From the NCBI RefSeq assembly GCF_007859395.1, contig NZ_VOHD01000008.1, forward strand, positions 310,001 to 374,000: DNA of 64,000 nucleotides, written 5' to 3'. Below are positions 8,273 to 16,624 of this stretch, one piece after another. The position numbers were made by a program, and so were the translations under genes. This stretch comes from Planomicrobium sp. CPCC 101110. GTDB lineage: Bacteria; Bacillota; Bacilli; Bacillales_A; Planococcaceae. Positions within the stretch are counted from its first letter, which is position 1; every line of letters begins with the position of its first letter. The notes beneath the pieces were generated by a model. It made no database searches, was not told the DNA's origin, and was given only the letters and a program-made list of their open reading frames with translations.

Positions 8273-9993
8273 GCGATTTCCTCCTCTGTCAGCTGGGATA
8301 AGACGATTTCGCGGTAGACATCATTGGTCTGGAGCAGCTCTTCGTGCGTTCCGATGCCGGCAATCCTGCCTTGTTCCAAGACAATGATCCGGTCCGCATC
8401 CACTACCGTGCTGACGCGCTGCGCAACAAGCAATACCGTAGCCTCTTTCGTTTCGTTTTTCAGTGCGGCCCGAAGCCGCGCATCCGTCTTGTAGTCGAGC
8501 GCTGAGAAGCTGTCGTCGAACACATACAAATCCGGTTTCCGGAGGAGCGCGCGGGCGATGGACAAGCGCTGCTTTTGGCCGCCGGACAAGTTCGAACCGC
8601 CTTGTTCGATTTCCGATCCGTAGCCATCCGGCATCCGTTCGATAAAGTCCGCTGCTTGCGCAACTTGTGCCGCATGCTCAATCTCATCTTGTGTGGCATC
8701 TTGCTTCCCGAAACGGATATTGTCCGCAATCGTGCCCGTAAACAGAATGGCTTTTTGCGGCACAAAGCCGATTTTCGAACGTACTTCGTCTTGTGGCGCT
8801 TCACGGATATCGACGCCATTGACGCGGATCACACCGCCCGCGATTTCGTAAAAGCGCGGAATCAGATTGACGAGCGTCGTTTTTCCGGCTCCCGTGCCGC
8901 CGATTATTGCCGTGACTTCCCCCGGTTTTGCCGAGAACGAGATGTTCGACAGCGCCGGTTTTTCGGCGCCGGGATAGCTGAATGTCACATTATCGAATTG
9001 GAGCGTTCCGCGCTCACGGTCCGCTTTTTCGGTTCCATTGTCGACAAAAGACGGTTCCATCTCAAGCACTTCATTGATGCGGTTGGCCGACACAGCGGCG
9101 CGCGGCACCATGATGAACATGACTGAAGCCATGACAAGCGCGAACATGATCAGCATGACGTACTGGATGAATGCCATCAAATCGCCGATCTGGAGAGCGC
9201 CGCTGTTGATGCGGAGTCCGCCAAACCAGATGATGCCGACAACCGTCAAGTTCATCACGAGCATCATGACCGGCATGATGAATGCCATGATTTTGTTCAC
9301 TTTGATCGATACGTCTGTCAAATCTCGGTTCGCTTTGGTCATGCGCACCTGCTCTTCCGTTTCCCGGTTGAACGCCCGGATGACGCGGATGCCCGTCAAG
9401 TTTTCCCGCAGCACCAAATTCAGCCGGTCGAGCCGCTGCTGCACTTCCTTGAACAGCGGCATGCCTTTTTTGAAGATCAAAATGATTGACCCCGCCAGCA
9501 CCGGCATCGCCGCTAAAATGACGAGCGACAATTTGGCGTCTTGAGAAATTGCGAGGATCAAGCCGCCGACGAGCATGATGGGGGCGCTGATGACCATCCG
9601 CAGCATCATGATGACCACTTGCTGCACTTGGGTGATGTCGTTCGTTGTCCGTGTGATGAGCGACGCCGTTCCGACCTTATCGAATTCCTGCAGCGTGAAC
9701 TTGCCGACATGGTTGAACACCCGGCGACGCAGATCGCGCCCGAGCCCCATCGCCGCCCGAGCCGAATAAAAACTTGCGGCAACCGAAGCGATAACACCGG
9801 CTGCTGACACCAAGAGCATGACCCCGCCGATTTCCAATATGTGCCCCGTATTTCCTGTGACGACGCCGTTGTCGATAATGTCCGCCATCAGCCGCGGCAA
9901 GTACAGGTCCGCCATTGACTGGATAAAGACAAGAACGACGACTGCAGCGACCAGCCATTTGTAGACGTTTAAGTTTTTCAATATTTTAATCAT
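8269..9993 (-). CDS. ABC exporter half-transporter, degenerate ATPase partner (YfiB-like)
   Basis: A 574-residue exporter half. Walker A is GGTGAGKT and the signature NLSGGQKQ is canonical, but Walker B ends VFDDSFS, so the catalytic Glu is Asp, and the switch His is replaced by Gln (LLVAQRVST). This is the usual non-catalytic half of a heterodimeric exporter: its intact signature would serve the ATP site completed by the partner. The gene starts six bases after the MarR stop, so regulator and both halves form one operon. It is closest in kind to B. subtilis YfiB. Confidence 0.9.
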   Translation of the reverse strand: MIKILKNLNVYKWLVAAVVVLVFIQSMADLYLPRLMADIIDNGVVTGNTGHILEIGGVMLLVSAAGVIASVAASFYSARAAMGLGRDLRRRVFNHVGKFTLQEFDKVGTASLITRTTNDITQVQQVVIMMLRMVISAPIMLVGGLILAISQDAKLSLVILAAMPVLAGSIILIFKKGMPLFKEVQQRLDRLNLVLRENLTGIRVIRAFNRETEEQVRMTKANRDLTDVSIKVNKIMAFIMPVMMLVMNLTVVGIIWFGGLRINSGALQIGDLMAFIQYVMLIMFALVMASVMFIMVPRAAVSANRINEVLEMEPSFVDNGTEKADRERGTLQFDNVTFSYPGAEKPALSNISFSAKPGEVTAIIGGTGAGKTTLVNLIPRFYEIAGGVIRVNGVDIREAPQDEVRSKIGFVPQKAILFTGTIADNIRFGKQDATQDEIEHAAQVAQAADFIERMPDGYGSEIEQGGSNLSGGQKQRLSIARALLRKPDLYVFDDSFSALDYKTDARLRAALKNETKEATVLLVAQRVSTVVDADRIIVLEQGRIAGIGTHEELLQTNDVYREIVLSQLTEEEIA

Positions 9994-9998
9994 GTCAA

Positions 9999-10466
9999 CT
10001 ACTCCTCTAATTCAATCGCTTCGAGCAAAGAGGCGATGCGCGCATGGGTGCCGAGCAGTCCATCCACTTCCTGCGGTTCCAGTGAATCCAGCACTCCCTC
10101 GAATATGCGGAGGACGCTGCCTTCTTTCATATGGAGATCCTGGATAAATTCGATTCCTTTCTCGTTCACTGACAACAGTACTTCCCGGCGATTGCCTTCC
10201 ACTTGCGTGCGCTCGAGCAACCCTTCTTTCACCAAGCCGTCAACCGCTTGGCTCAATGTGCTTTTCGGCAGAAATGTCTTCTCGCCAATCGTTTTTTGCG
10301 TCATGGCCGATTCCGAGATCAAGGTGATCAAAACAGTATATTGCGGCACGGATAAGCCGTTGTCCGCCGCCGATTTCTGGACAAACCGGTATAAATTTTT
10401 CTGCACGCTCGCAAATGACTGAAGCAGTTCGACCGAGCGCATAATGCTTTGGTTTTGAGTTGGCAT
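9999..10466 (-). CDS. MarR-family repressor of the ABC exporter operon
   Basis: A 155-residue winged-helix protein with the MarR layout: helical dimer ends, a recognition region around KTFLPKSTLSQAVDGL and a wing around RTQVEGNRRE. It is the first gene of an operon with two ABC exporter halves, the classic arrangement for a drug-sensing autorepressor. Two GAACNGTTC-type palindromes lie just downstream of a good sigma-A promoter in front of it, a plausible operator. The ATG follows AAGGAAGAGAAGG. Confidence 0.85.
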   Translation of the reverse strand: MPTQNQSIMRSVELLQSFASVQKNLYRFVQKSAADNGLSVPQYTVLITLISESAMTQKTIGEKTFLPKSTLSQAVDGLVKEGLLERTQVEGNRREVLLSVNEKGIEFIQDLHMKEGSVLRIFEGVLDSLEPQEVDGLLGTHARIASLLEAIELEE

Positions 10467-10487
10467 CCTTCTCTTCCTTTCACGACA

Positions 10488-10555
10488 GAACTGTTCGTAA
10501 TGGAACTGTTCTTCATCAGTCTCTTTAATGTACTCCTATTGTTTTTGGCAGTCAA
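10488..10555 (-). promoter_or_regulatory. Sigma-A promoter and paired palindromic operator for MarR operon
   Basis: On the minus strand TTGACT (10555-10550), 17 bp, TACATT (10532-10527). Downstream lie two copies of GAACAGTTC (10511-10503 and 10496-10488), each itself a palindrome, 15 bp apart centre to centre. They sit where a repressor would block initiation or clearance. MarR binding is inferred. Confidence 0.65.
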
Positions 10556-10628
10556 TCCGGAAGTTCGCTTGATCCAAGCAGTGGTCTAGAAAAGGGATTA
10601 CAGATGCAGTCCGCACTTTATGAATGAA

Positions 10629-10681
10629 ACAGCGAAAAATCCGTACAGAGGCGATGGCTGCTCGCTTTCGTACGGATTTAT
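10629..10681 (-). terminator. Terminator of the phosphotransferase gene
   Basis: AAATCCGTAC pairs with GTACGGATTT around a long loop, followed on the minus strand by TTTTTC. Confidence 0.75.
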
Positions 10682-10695
10682 TGGCATCAAACTTT

Positions 10696-11643
10696 TCAAT
10701 TGTCCGTCCCTCTCCTATGGACAGCTAGCCACCCTGCGACCCACGCATCAATTTTCGCACGCCCGCTTTCATCAAGCTGCGCTTCGGAATCCCGCTTCAT
10801 GCGGATGCCGCCCCATGCATAGAACAATGGCATTGATTGGGCTTCAGCAATCCCGCATCCCGCTCTCCAGCCTTTTACAAAATTGTCCAGTACATCCGGA
10901 TCCTTTTCGAACCGCTTTCTGCCAACCAATTCCAAGATTGAGAAAGTGCGTGCAAGGTCAAACCGGCAATCGCCGCTGGCAGCGTTCGCCCAGTCAAGGA
11001 CCGCCGTGACGTTCCGGCCGTCTGTCAGCACATTCAACGGATGAAAATCCAAATGGAGCAAGACATTTTCGGAATCGGTCAATGGCACGGCTGACAAAAT
11101 CCCGGCTTCTTCCCGGGACGGCGTCAGCCAGGAACGCAGCTCCCTGTCTTGAGGAGAGACCTGAATCTGATGGATCCGGGCTTGGGTTTTGCCGCATGCG
11201 ATCCCCAGTTTCTCTGCAAGTTCCGGCCGTTCCTTCAGCGCCGCCATAACCGTCATCCCTTCCCCCCACTCCATCAGCATTGCCGCATAGCCCCCGGCTG
11301 TTTCAATAGCGTGGACTTTTGGGACCGGCACGCCATTTTCACGGGCAAGGCCGATCGCCTTCTTTTCCTGAACAAACTGGCCGTACTTCCGGGCTGGCAA
11401 AAGCCGCAGCGCATACGCGCGATTCTGTATGCCTATCTTGTAGACTTGGCTGTCCCGCCCTCCTTGTATCTCTTCGCAGAAATCGAACGAAGCTACACCC
11501 AGTTTTTCCAGGATGCCGTCGACCCGCCCGCTTGCCGGCTGGCCCGCACGGATTGGTTCCGCTGTGATTTTCCCGACAGCGAACGGCGTGAGACTGACTT
11601 TTTTATTGCGCAATTCCTTAAAGCGTTCACTGTTCTTGTCCAT
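10696..11643 (-). CDS. Aminoglycoside phosphotransferase (APH)-family kinase
   Basis: A 315-residue kinase-like protein. The catalytic loop HLDFHPLNVL carries the HxDxxxxN signature, and LDWANA follows as the metal-binding Asp. An N-terminal lobe with the ATP-anchoring Lys is less clear. The family includes antibiotic kinases, homoserine kinases and sugar or choline kinases; sequence alone does not show a resistance role. The ATG at 11643 follows AAAGGAGG, so the longer upstream frame is rejected. It is a single-gene unit with its own terminator. Confidence 0.75.
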   Translation of the reverse strand: MDKNSERFKELRNKKVSLTPFAVGKITAEPIRAGQPASGRVDGILEKLGVASFDFCEEIQGGRDSQVYKIGIQNRAYALRLLPARKYGQFVQEKKAIGLARENGVPVPKVHAIETAGGYAAMLMEWGEGMTVMAALKERPELAEKLGIACGKTQARIHQIQVSPQDRELRSWLTPSREEAGILSAVPLTDSENVLLHLDFHPLNVLTDGRNVTAVLDWANAASGDCRFDLARTFSILELVGRKRFEKDPDVLDNFVKGWRAGCGIAEAQSMPLFYAWGGIRMKRDSEAQLDESGRAKIDAWVAGWLAVHRRGTDN

Positions 11644-11700
11644 TTGGCGCCTCCTTTGATCCAGCGGTTTTCTATAGATTATAAATTGCCGGCAATCCAA

Positions 11701-11733
11701 TAAAAAGAACACCTCGCGCGGCAAGGTGCTCAA
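11701..11733 (-). terminator. Terminator after the sigma-like gene
   Basis: On the minus strand GAGCACCT pairs with AGGTGTTC and is followed by TTTTTATT. The stem overlaps the stop codon of the gene ending at 11730. Confidence 0.7.
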
Positions 11734-11996
11734 GAAAGCTTGTTGATAAGTATAGAATCAGTACAGGTTTTGCAATATTCAATGATAGCCAAAGGCACTT
11801 TCCTGTTCTGGAACTTCTCAGGAAATGCCCAAATGTTTTCAAACACTTGGCTGACAATTGCCTCACAGATAGCTTGATCCGCAACAGCGCGATAAGAGAT
11901 TTTCCACAAAAGTTGAAAATAACGATCATACAGTTCACTTAACGCCTGTTGTTCGCGATTGAGAATCCTTGCCATCAAAAGCTCATCTGTAGTCAA
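11730..11996 (-). CDS. Short sigma-factor region-2-like protein
   Basis: An 88-residue protein that resembles only the core-binding region 2 of ECF sigma factors: the stretch ALSELYDRYFQLLWKISYR followed by a VSQVFENIW-type helix fits the usual LydrY...vFlklW pattern. Region 4, needed for -35 recognition, is absent, and the gene ends in a terminator, so no second half follows. The start is a TTG at 11996 after GGGGGTGG; an internal ATG seven codons later is possible. It could be a remnant, or a small protein that binds core polymerase or an anti-sigma factor. Confidence 0.6.
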   Translation of the reverse strand: MTTDELLMARILNREQQALSELYDRYFQLLWKISYRAVADQAICEAIVSQVFENIWAFPEKFQNRKVPLAIIEYCKTCTDSILINKLS

Positions 11997-12159
11997 CTTG
12001 CCACCCCCACCCTCAAATTACCCGGGAGGAAAGAACCAAAACATCGAAAAGAGCGTTTTCACTCGTTATTTAGTGATTGCTGCAAATTTCTTTTGAAATC
12101 GAATGGAATATGGAGCTTTTTAATGCGAATGACCTATCCGCAGTTGGCTGTGAGCCCAG

Positions 12160-13047
12160 TCAATGCATAATATGCGCCAGCGCTTTATCAATCGTGTCAT
12201 AGCGGAACTCGAAGCCTTCTTTTTGCAGCCGTTCCGGCAGAACCCACCGGCTTTTCAGCACCAGTTCCGTCTCGGTGCGGATCATGGCGGCCCCCATTTC
12301 CAGCATCCAGGCGGGAGCCCGGAAGCCCATCGGCCGGTTTGCTTGTTTGCGCAGCTCTGACATCAACATACGGTTTGATACCGGATGCGGCGCCGAGCAG
12401 TTGAAGATTCCGTTCAGCTGCGGCTGTTCCTGGAGAAACAGGACAATGCGGTACAGATCCTCAATATGGATCCAGCTGAACATTTGGTCTCCTGACCCCT
12501 GCATGCCGCCAAGGCCGAACCGCACCAAATTCAGATACGGTGTCATGACGCCGCCATCTTCCCCCAGAACGATAGCTGTGCGTAGCGCCACTTGCCGGGT
12601 GCGCGGCAGTTTGAAAGCGAACAGCGACTGCTCCCATGCCTTCGCCACCTCTGCCGAAAAGCCTGTCCCGATTTCCCCGTTCGACTCGGTCATCGGCCGG
12701 TCCTTCGCGTGCCGGTAAATCGTTGCCGAGCTGGAGTTGATCCAAAGCGGCGGCGCGTTCTCGCACGCATACATCGCATTCCCTAAGATTTGTGTCGTTT
12801 CGATCCGCGACTCCAGGATTTCTTCCTTGTTCCGTTTGTTGTAGCGGCAGTTCACCGATTTGCCAGCCGAATTGATGAGCATTTCCGCACCGTCCAAGGC
12901 TGCCACAATCCCCGTATGGTCAAGCCACGATAAATGCTTTTCCTGCCTGGAGACTATGTATACGTCATACCCTTCCTCCATAAACCTTTTTTCAAAGTAA
13001 CGGCCAATGAACCCTGTGCCTCCAGCAATTACTACTTTCCGTTCCAC
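12160..13047 (-). CDS. TIGR01777-family NAD(P)-dependent epimerase/SDR
   Basis: A 295-residue extended SDR protein. The nucleotide-binding GGTGFIG is at the N-terminus, LINSAGKSVNCRYN and the INSSSATIY region carry the family motifs, and the C-terminal ~45 residues (from about MGFRAPAW) fit the DUF1731 tail. B. subtilis YfhF is a member. The substrate of the family is unknown. It stands alone with no shared transcript evident. Confidence 0.85.
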   Translation of the reverse strand: MERKVVIAGGTGFIGRYFEKRFMEEGYDVYIVSRQEKHLSWLDHTGIVAALDGAEMLINSAGKSVNCRYNKRNKEEILESRIETTQILGNAMYACENAPPLWINSSSATIYRHAKDRPMTESNGEIGTGFSAEVAKAWEQSLFAFKLPRTRQVALRTAIVLGEDGGVMTPYLNLVRFGLGGMQGSGDQMFSWIHIEDLYRIVLFLQEQPQLNGIFNCSAPHPVSNRMLMSELRKQANRPMGFRAPAWMLEMGAAMIRTETELVLKSRWVLPERLQKEGFEFRYDTIDKALAHIMH

Positions 13048-13196
13048 GCCATCCCCTCGTTCCCAGTATATTCATACTATATGTAACGTTTGAGGCCAGT
13101 AAAAGTTACAGGATTTGGAGTTTTCGGCGTAAATATACCCATCTTTTTTTCCAATTCTGAAAACGGCATTTGAAGCCTTCAGCAAACCAGCCGTCC

Positions 13197-13230
13197 ATAA
13201 AAAAACCAGCCGTCAGAACGGCTGGCTTTC
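13197..13230 (-). terminator. Terminator of the 77-residue membrane protein gene
   Basis: AACCAGCCGT pairs with ACGGCTGGCTT; the minus-strand T run is TTTTTTT at 13198-13205. Confidence 0.75.
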
Positions 13231-13248
13231 TTAGAAGATGGCACGTCC

Positions 13249-13482
13249 TTAATGGCCCGCCTTTTTCCCTTTCACAATCAGCCAAATCCCCATTCCAGCT
13301 ACGATGGCTAAAGCTGCCAGCGCCAGCGACGGAATGCCGGATCCCCACGCCAGCTGCCCTTCTCCAGTTGCTGTGTATGCCGCTGCCGCTTGAATCGAAT
13401 CGCCCAATTGCAATAGGGCATAGACAATAACGCCGGTTATCAATGCTTGCGCGATTAAAATAAATCCTGCTGCTTCTTTCAA
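13249..13482 (-). CDS. Small membrane protein, two TM segments
   Basis: A 77-residue protein with hydrophobic segments at about 6-26 and 50-70 and a basic KGKKAGH tail. The start is a TTG with AGGAAGAAG upstream. No family is recognised. It has its own terminator. Confidence 0.6.
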   Translation of the reverse strand: MKEAAGFILIAQALITGVIVYALLQLGDSIQAAAAYTATGEGQLAWGSGIPSLALAALAIVAGMGIWLIVKGKKAGH

Positions 13483-13540
13483 TTTCTTCTTCCTCTCTCT
13501 GACTGTGGCTGTAACGAGTTTAATTATGCAATAACAGTTT

Positions 13541-14563
13541 TTATCGTGAAGCTGCCGCTTGTTTCAACGTAAACACCGGGCTTAGTTCGCCGACCTTTTC
13601 TTTCCGCGCGTTTTCAAGCGGCGGATAATGGTAGTCGCGCAACCCTTCCTTTTGCGCCTCCGTCAGCAAGCCGAGCTGAGACAGCACTTCAACTGCCACC
13701 GCGGATGTTGCCCGCGCATTGCCGTCTTCGATTTTCAGCGCGATGCCGAGGCCTGTCTCTTTGTCGCCGATGCAATAGACGCCTTCCGCTCCCGCTTTGG
13801 CGAACATGCGGCCGCCCATGATGCGCATGAAGTCTGTGCAAAAACGCGCCGTGCCGCCGACCATTTCCGGTTCTGCCGCCATTGCCGCAGTGATCTTTTC
13901 GACCGCATTCCGGCGTTTTTCCGGCAAATCGCCCGGATCGGCCATCTTCGCAAAACTGAGCGCCAGATTTTCAATCGGCACACCGTGCACCGGAACGCCG
14001 CAGCCATCAATGCCGATGACGATTTTGTCCGCCGGCACTTCCGTCAAATCGCTGATGGCCGCCAGGATGCGCTGCTGCACCGGATGGCCGAGCTTGTAAT
14101 AGTCTTCCGTCGATTCGTCCATATGCTTTGCCGTCGCAAGCATCCCGCTATGTTTTCCGGAGCAATTGTTGTAAACCGCCGTAAGCGGCTCCCCCGATTT
14201 GATGAGCGCTTCATACGCCGCTTCCCATTTCGGGTTGTGCGTGCCGCATCGCAGATTATCAATCGCAAGCCCCGTTCTCGCCAGGATTGCCTGCACCCGT
14301 TCGGTGTGCTGGCCTTCCCCGTTATGGGACGCGCACGCCAGCGATAGATCCGCAGCATCAAACCCGTAGCGGTCGGCCGCGCCTGTTTCCACAAGCGGAA
14401 TCGCTTGCAGCGGCTTCATGGACGACCGTGCGTAAATCACTTTTTGCGGATCGCCCACACTGTACAGCAATTCCTTATGCGCATTGACCACCGCTATATG
14501 GCCTCTATGTAGGCTTTCCACAAGCGTGCCTCTTGAAACTTCCACCACTTTTTCTGCTGTCAT
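13541..14563 (-). CDS. Type II (Rhizobium etli AnsA-type) asparaginase
   Basis: A 340-residue enzyme of the PF06089 asparaginase family, which hydrolyses L-asparagine to aspartate and ammonia in the cytoplasm. The features known for this class are visible: the Ser-x2-Lys of ARSSMKPLQ, the Cys and Lys of NNCSGKHSGM, and the Asp-Cys of IDGCGVP that together hold the nucleophile and the zinc site. There is no signal peptide. The ATG at 14563 follows GAAGAGGTGG; the frame continues upstream without a second good site. Confidence 0.85.
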   Translation of the reverse strand: MTAEKVVEVSRGTLVESLHRGHIAVVNAHKELLYSVGDPQKVIYARSSMKPLQAIPLVETGAADRYGFDAADLSLACASHNGEGQHTERVQAILARTGLAIDNLRCGTHNPKWEAAYEALIKSGEPLTAVYNNCSGKHSGMLATAKHMDESTEDYYKLGHPVQQRILAAISDLTEVPADKIVIGIDGCGVPVHGVPIENLALSFAKMADPGDLPEKRRNAVEKITAAMAAEPEMVGGTARFCTDFMRIMGGRMFAKAGAEGVYCIGDKETGLGIALKIEDGNARATSAVAVEVLSQLGLLTEAQKEGLRDYHYPPLENARKEKVGELSPVFTLKQAAASR

Positions 14564-14660
14564 GGAGCCACCTCTTCTTTTTTGATTGTCCACTAACTGA
14601 GGAAATGCCATTTTCCGTGTTTCCATGTCCCGGCTGTTCCTAAGGCAGGCAATTCCGCCG

Positions 14661-15055
14661 CTAAAACACCTTGTATGTGTCTTTCCTGAAAGCGCCCAGT
14701 TCATATAGAATTGCGGCATCGCTGTTTTCGCACCACAGTTCTTTCACCCGCTCGCCTTCGAACAGGAAAAGCATCATGCCTGTCTCTTTCACCCGCTGAT
14801 CATTTGCCGGAATATCAAACCAGTCGCCTTTGTATGTCATCCAGCCCGTATAGCGGACCACCAGTTTGTTCTCTTGCTCGATACAATCATTCAATTCCCG
14901 CTCATCGTCTCGGAACACCGATCGGTACCACTCCATAAAACGCTTCAGTGTTTCTCTCGAACTGCCATCAGTTCATCGATGACCTCGGCATTCCCTTGTG
15001 TAAAAAACTCATGAAACCACTGCTCAGCAACCATTTTCTTCTCTGGACTAATCAT
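14661..15055 (-). pseudogene. Frameshifted SnoaL-like (ester cyclase family) gene
   Basis: The N-terminal part starts at ATG 15055 (MISPEKKMVAEQWFHEFF...), reads to ELMA and then runs to a stop (AVREKH, stop). In another frame SSRETLKRFMEWYRSVFRD continues to the natural end at 14661, with the typical SnoaL-like C-terminal half. The two halves join with a frameshift, and about ten residues normally between ELMA and the second half are missing. A 91-residue product from the internal ATG at 14936 would lack the first strand and helix of the fold, so I call the locus a pseudogene. Confidence 0.6.
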
Positions 15056-15195
15056 CAGCCGCAACCTGTACTTGCAATAAAAGAATTCCAATTGTTATGA
15101 TAATTTTAATTCATATGGTGCAAGATTGCACTTTATTTTTAGTCTCCCTAAATAAATTGCTGTATACTTCCAATAAAAAGACGAGTGGTGAAAGC

Positions 15196-15705
15196 ATGAT
15201 CAGGTTAGCAAGCGGATGGGACGCAAAGGCGATTATGGATATCAACAATGAAATAACCTTGTCAGAGGCGACGACAAAGTTTTTCATTTCTTCCCCAGAG
15301 GAAGTGTCCTGCAACCTCAATGAGGAAAAAGAAAAAATCGAGAAGAACTTGGCGAAAAACAATTTGTACGCGGTCTACGAAGCGGACGGGAAAGTTGTCG
15401 GCTATCTGGTCTTCAAGCGGTATGAATACGCCCGCCTGAGCCACGCCGGCTCTATGGGGATGGGCATTGCAGAAGGCTATAGAAACCGGGGCATCGGCAC
15501 CAGGCTTATCAGTTTCCTGATCGATTGGGCCAGGCAGCAGGACGGCTTGGAGAAAATCTGTTTAGGCGTCGTTTCGGCCAACGAACGGGCCATCAAGGTA
15601 TACCGGCGGATGGGTTTTGTCGAAGAAGGCAGGCAGCGCAGCCAGATCAAATATGAAGACGGCTCTTACAGCAACGACATCATGATGGCGTATATGCTCC
15701 ATTGA
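15196..15705 (+). CDS. GNAT-family N-acetyltransferase
   Basis: A 169-residue acetyltransferase. The acetyl-CoA binding motif is GYRNRGIGTRL, followed by the VSANERAIKVYRRMGF segment typical of the C-terminal strand-helix. The end DGSYSNDIMMAYML resembles RimJ/RimL and spermidine-type members. The start at 15196 has GAGTGGTG in front; a longer frame from 15097 has none. The acceptor is unknown. Confidence 0.8.
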   Translation: MIRLASGWDAKAIMDINNEITLSEATTKFFISSPEEVSCNLNEEKEKIEKNLAKNNLYAVYEADGKVVGYLVFKRYEYARLSHAGSMGMGIAEGYRNRGIGTRLISFLIDWARQQDGLEKICLGVVSANERAIKVYRRMGFVEEGRQRSQIKYEDGSYSNDIMMAYMLH

Positions 15706-15710
15706 ATATG

Positions 15711-15748
15711 AAATGCCCCAATCCGATTTCGGCTGGGGCATTTTTTTA
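15711..15748. terminator. Bidirectional terminator
   Basis: AAATGCCCCA pairs with TGGGGCATTT with a T run on the plus strand. It separates the GNAT gene from the convergent DUF4385 gene. Confidence 0.8.
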
Positions 15749-16192
15749 TCCGAATTCTTTTTGATGCTTTTTTTTGCGCGCCAAGTAATCCTGGTCTTCC
15801 CTGATTTCATCCCATTTTTTCTTGAAGATCGCCGCCGACTCCGCTTTCACCGGATCGATATTGCGCTCCTTGATCGTGCCGTCCTCGTTGTATTTGCGGC
15901 CGCCTTTATAGTTCGTATAGCGCCGCGCGCGCGTATAGCCCATCTGGATAAACTTGCGGGCCATATCCATGCCCACAAAATCATCCTGTTTGCGGTACTC
16001 CTCGAACATCTCATAAATCTTGTCGCACGACTCCTGCGCAATCTCCGGCGTCTTGAAGCGCCAATGCGGCAAAATCTCGCTCTTATAAGGCTCCACAAGC
16101 AATACGCCTTGCTCGCCTTTGCCCACCCGGTACAGCTCCGGATGCTTCCGCAAATCCAGATTTTCATAATCCAAGTCATAATCAAAAGCCAT
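15746..16192 (-). CDS. DUF4385 domain protein
   Basis: A 148-residue, highly charged soluble protein. The run of MGYTRARRYTNYKGGRKY and a Lys-rich tail match DUF4385, a family without a known function. The ATG at 16192 has AAAAGGGG upstream; a longer frame reaching 16315 runs into the array element C and is rejected. Confidence 0.75.
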   Translation of the reverse strand: MAFDYDLDYENLDLRKHPELYRVGKGEQGVLLVEPYKSEILPHWRFKTPEIAQESCDKIYEMFEEYRKQDDFVGMDMARKFIQMGYTRARRYTNYKGGRKYNEDGTIKERNIDPVKAESAAIFKKKWDEIREDQDYLARKKKHQKEFG

Positions 16193-16267
16193 TCGTATGC
16201 ACCCCTTTTGCTTGCTATACCCGGTTTTGGCGTGCGGCATGCGGATTGTCATGCAGAAACCGGGAAA

Positions 16268-16371
16268 GTGATGATAGAAGCTTTGCTTCGTCATGTTGGA
16301 GGCGTGGGAGTTCATGAAGAAACTTCAAAACTTCATGTAAGAAACCAGAAACTTCACAAAGCAATTATTTC
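16268..16371 (-). repeat. 21-bp-phased intergenic element, copy C
   Basis: Reverse-oriented relative of copy B. The segment GCTTCGTCATG and the following CATGAAG and TTCATGTAAGAA cores line up with the complement of 6268-6371. It lies between two minus-strand genes. Confidence 0.7.
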
Positions 16372-16385
16372 CTGCTTAACTTCTA

Positions 16386-16428
16386 ACAATAAGGAAGCTG
16401 TTCGCCTCGGCGAACAGCTTCCTTATTG
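16386..16428. terminator. Perfect hairpin GGAAGCTGTTCGCC / GGCGAACAGCTTCC
   Basis: A long perfect stem flanked by AATAA and TTATT. It nearly repeats the hairpin at 6190-6230, and with array C it rebuilds the same hairpin-then-array layout in the reverse orientation. Confidence 0.75.
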
Positions 16429-16463
16429 CTTGTGAATCTTAGAAAAACATATAAGAGTAGGAA

Positions 16464-16567
16464 TGGTTCATGTAGAAATCATGATTCATCATGTTAGAAC
16501 CCGCAGAGTTCCTTTAGAAACCCCACCACTTCATGTTAGAACCAAAAAAATTCATAAAGCAGATTTC
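16464..16567 (-). repeat. 21-bp-phased intergenic element, copy D
   Basis: CAT cores at 16469, 16490, 16532 and 16553 keep the 21-bp phase; the core expected at 16511 has decayed to CCT. It has the same orientation as copy C. Confidence 0.7.
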
Positions 16568-16583
16568 CCCAGCCCGCTCCAAA

Positions 16584-16620
16584 CAAAAAAGCTGCTCCGC
16601 CCAGGCGAAACAGCTCCAAT
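16584..16620 (-). terminator. Terminator of the GNAT gene ending at 16625
   Basis: AAGCTGCTCCGCC pairs imperfectly with GGCGAAACAGCT; on the minus strand a TTTTTT run follows. It is another variant of the AGCTGTTCGCC hairpin. Confidence 0.65.
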
Positions 16621-16624
16621 CTAT

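Noticed and set aside
11149..11703. 184-codon frame opposite the phosphotransferase
   Set aside because: Antisense shadow; the minus-strand frame has the HxDxxxxN kinase loop and a good ribosome binding site.
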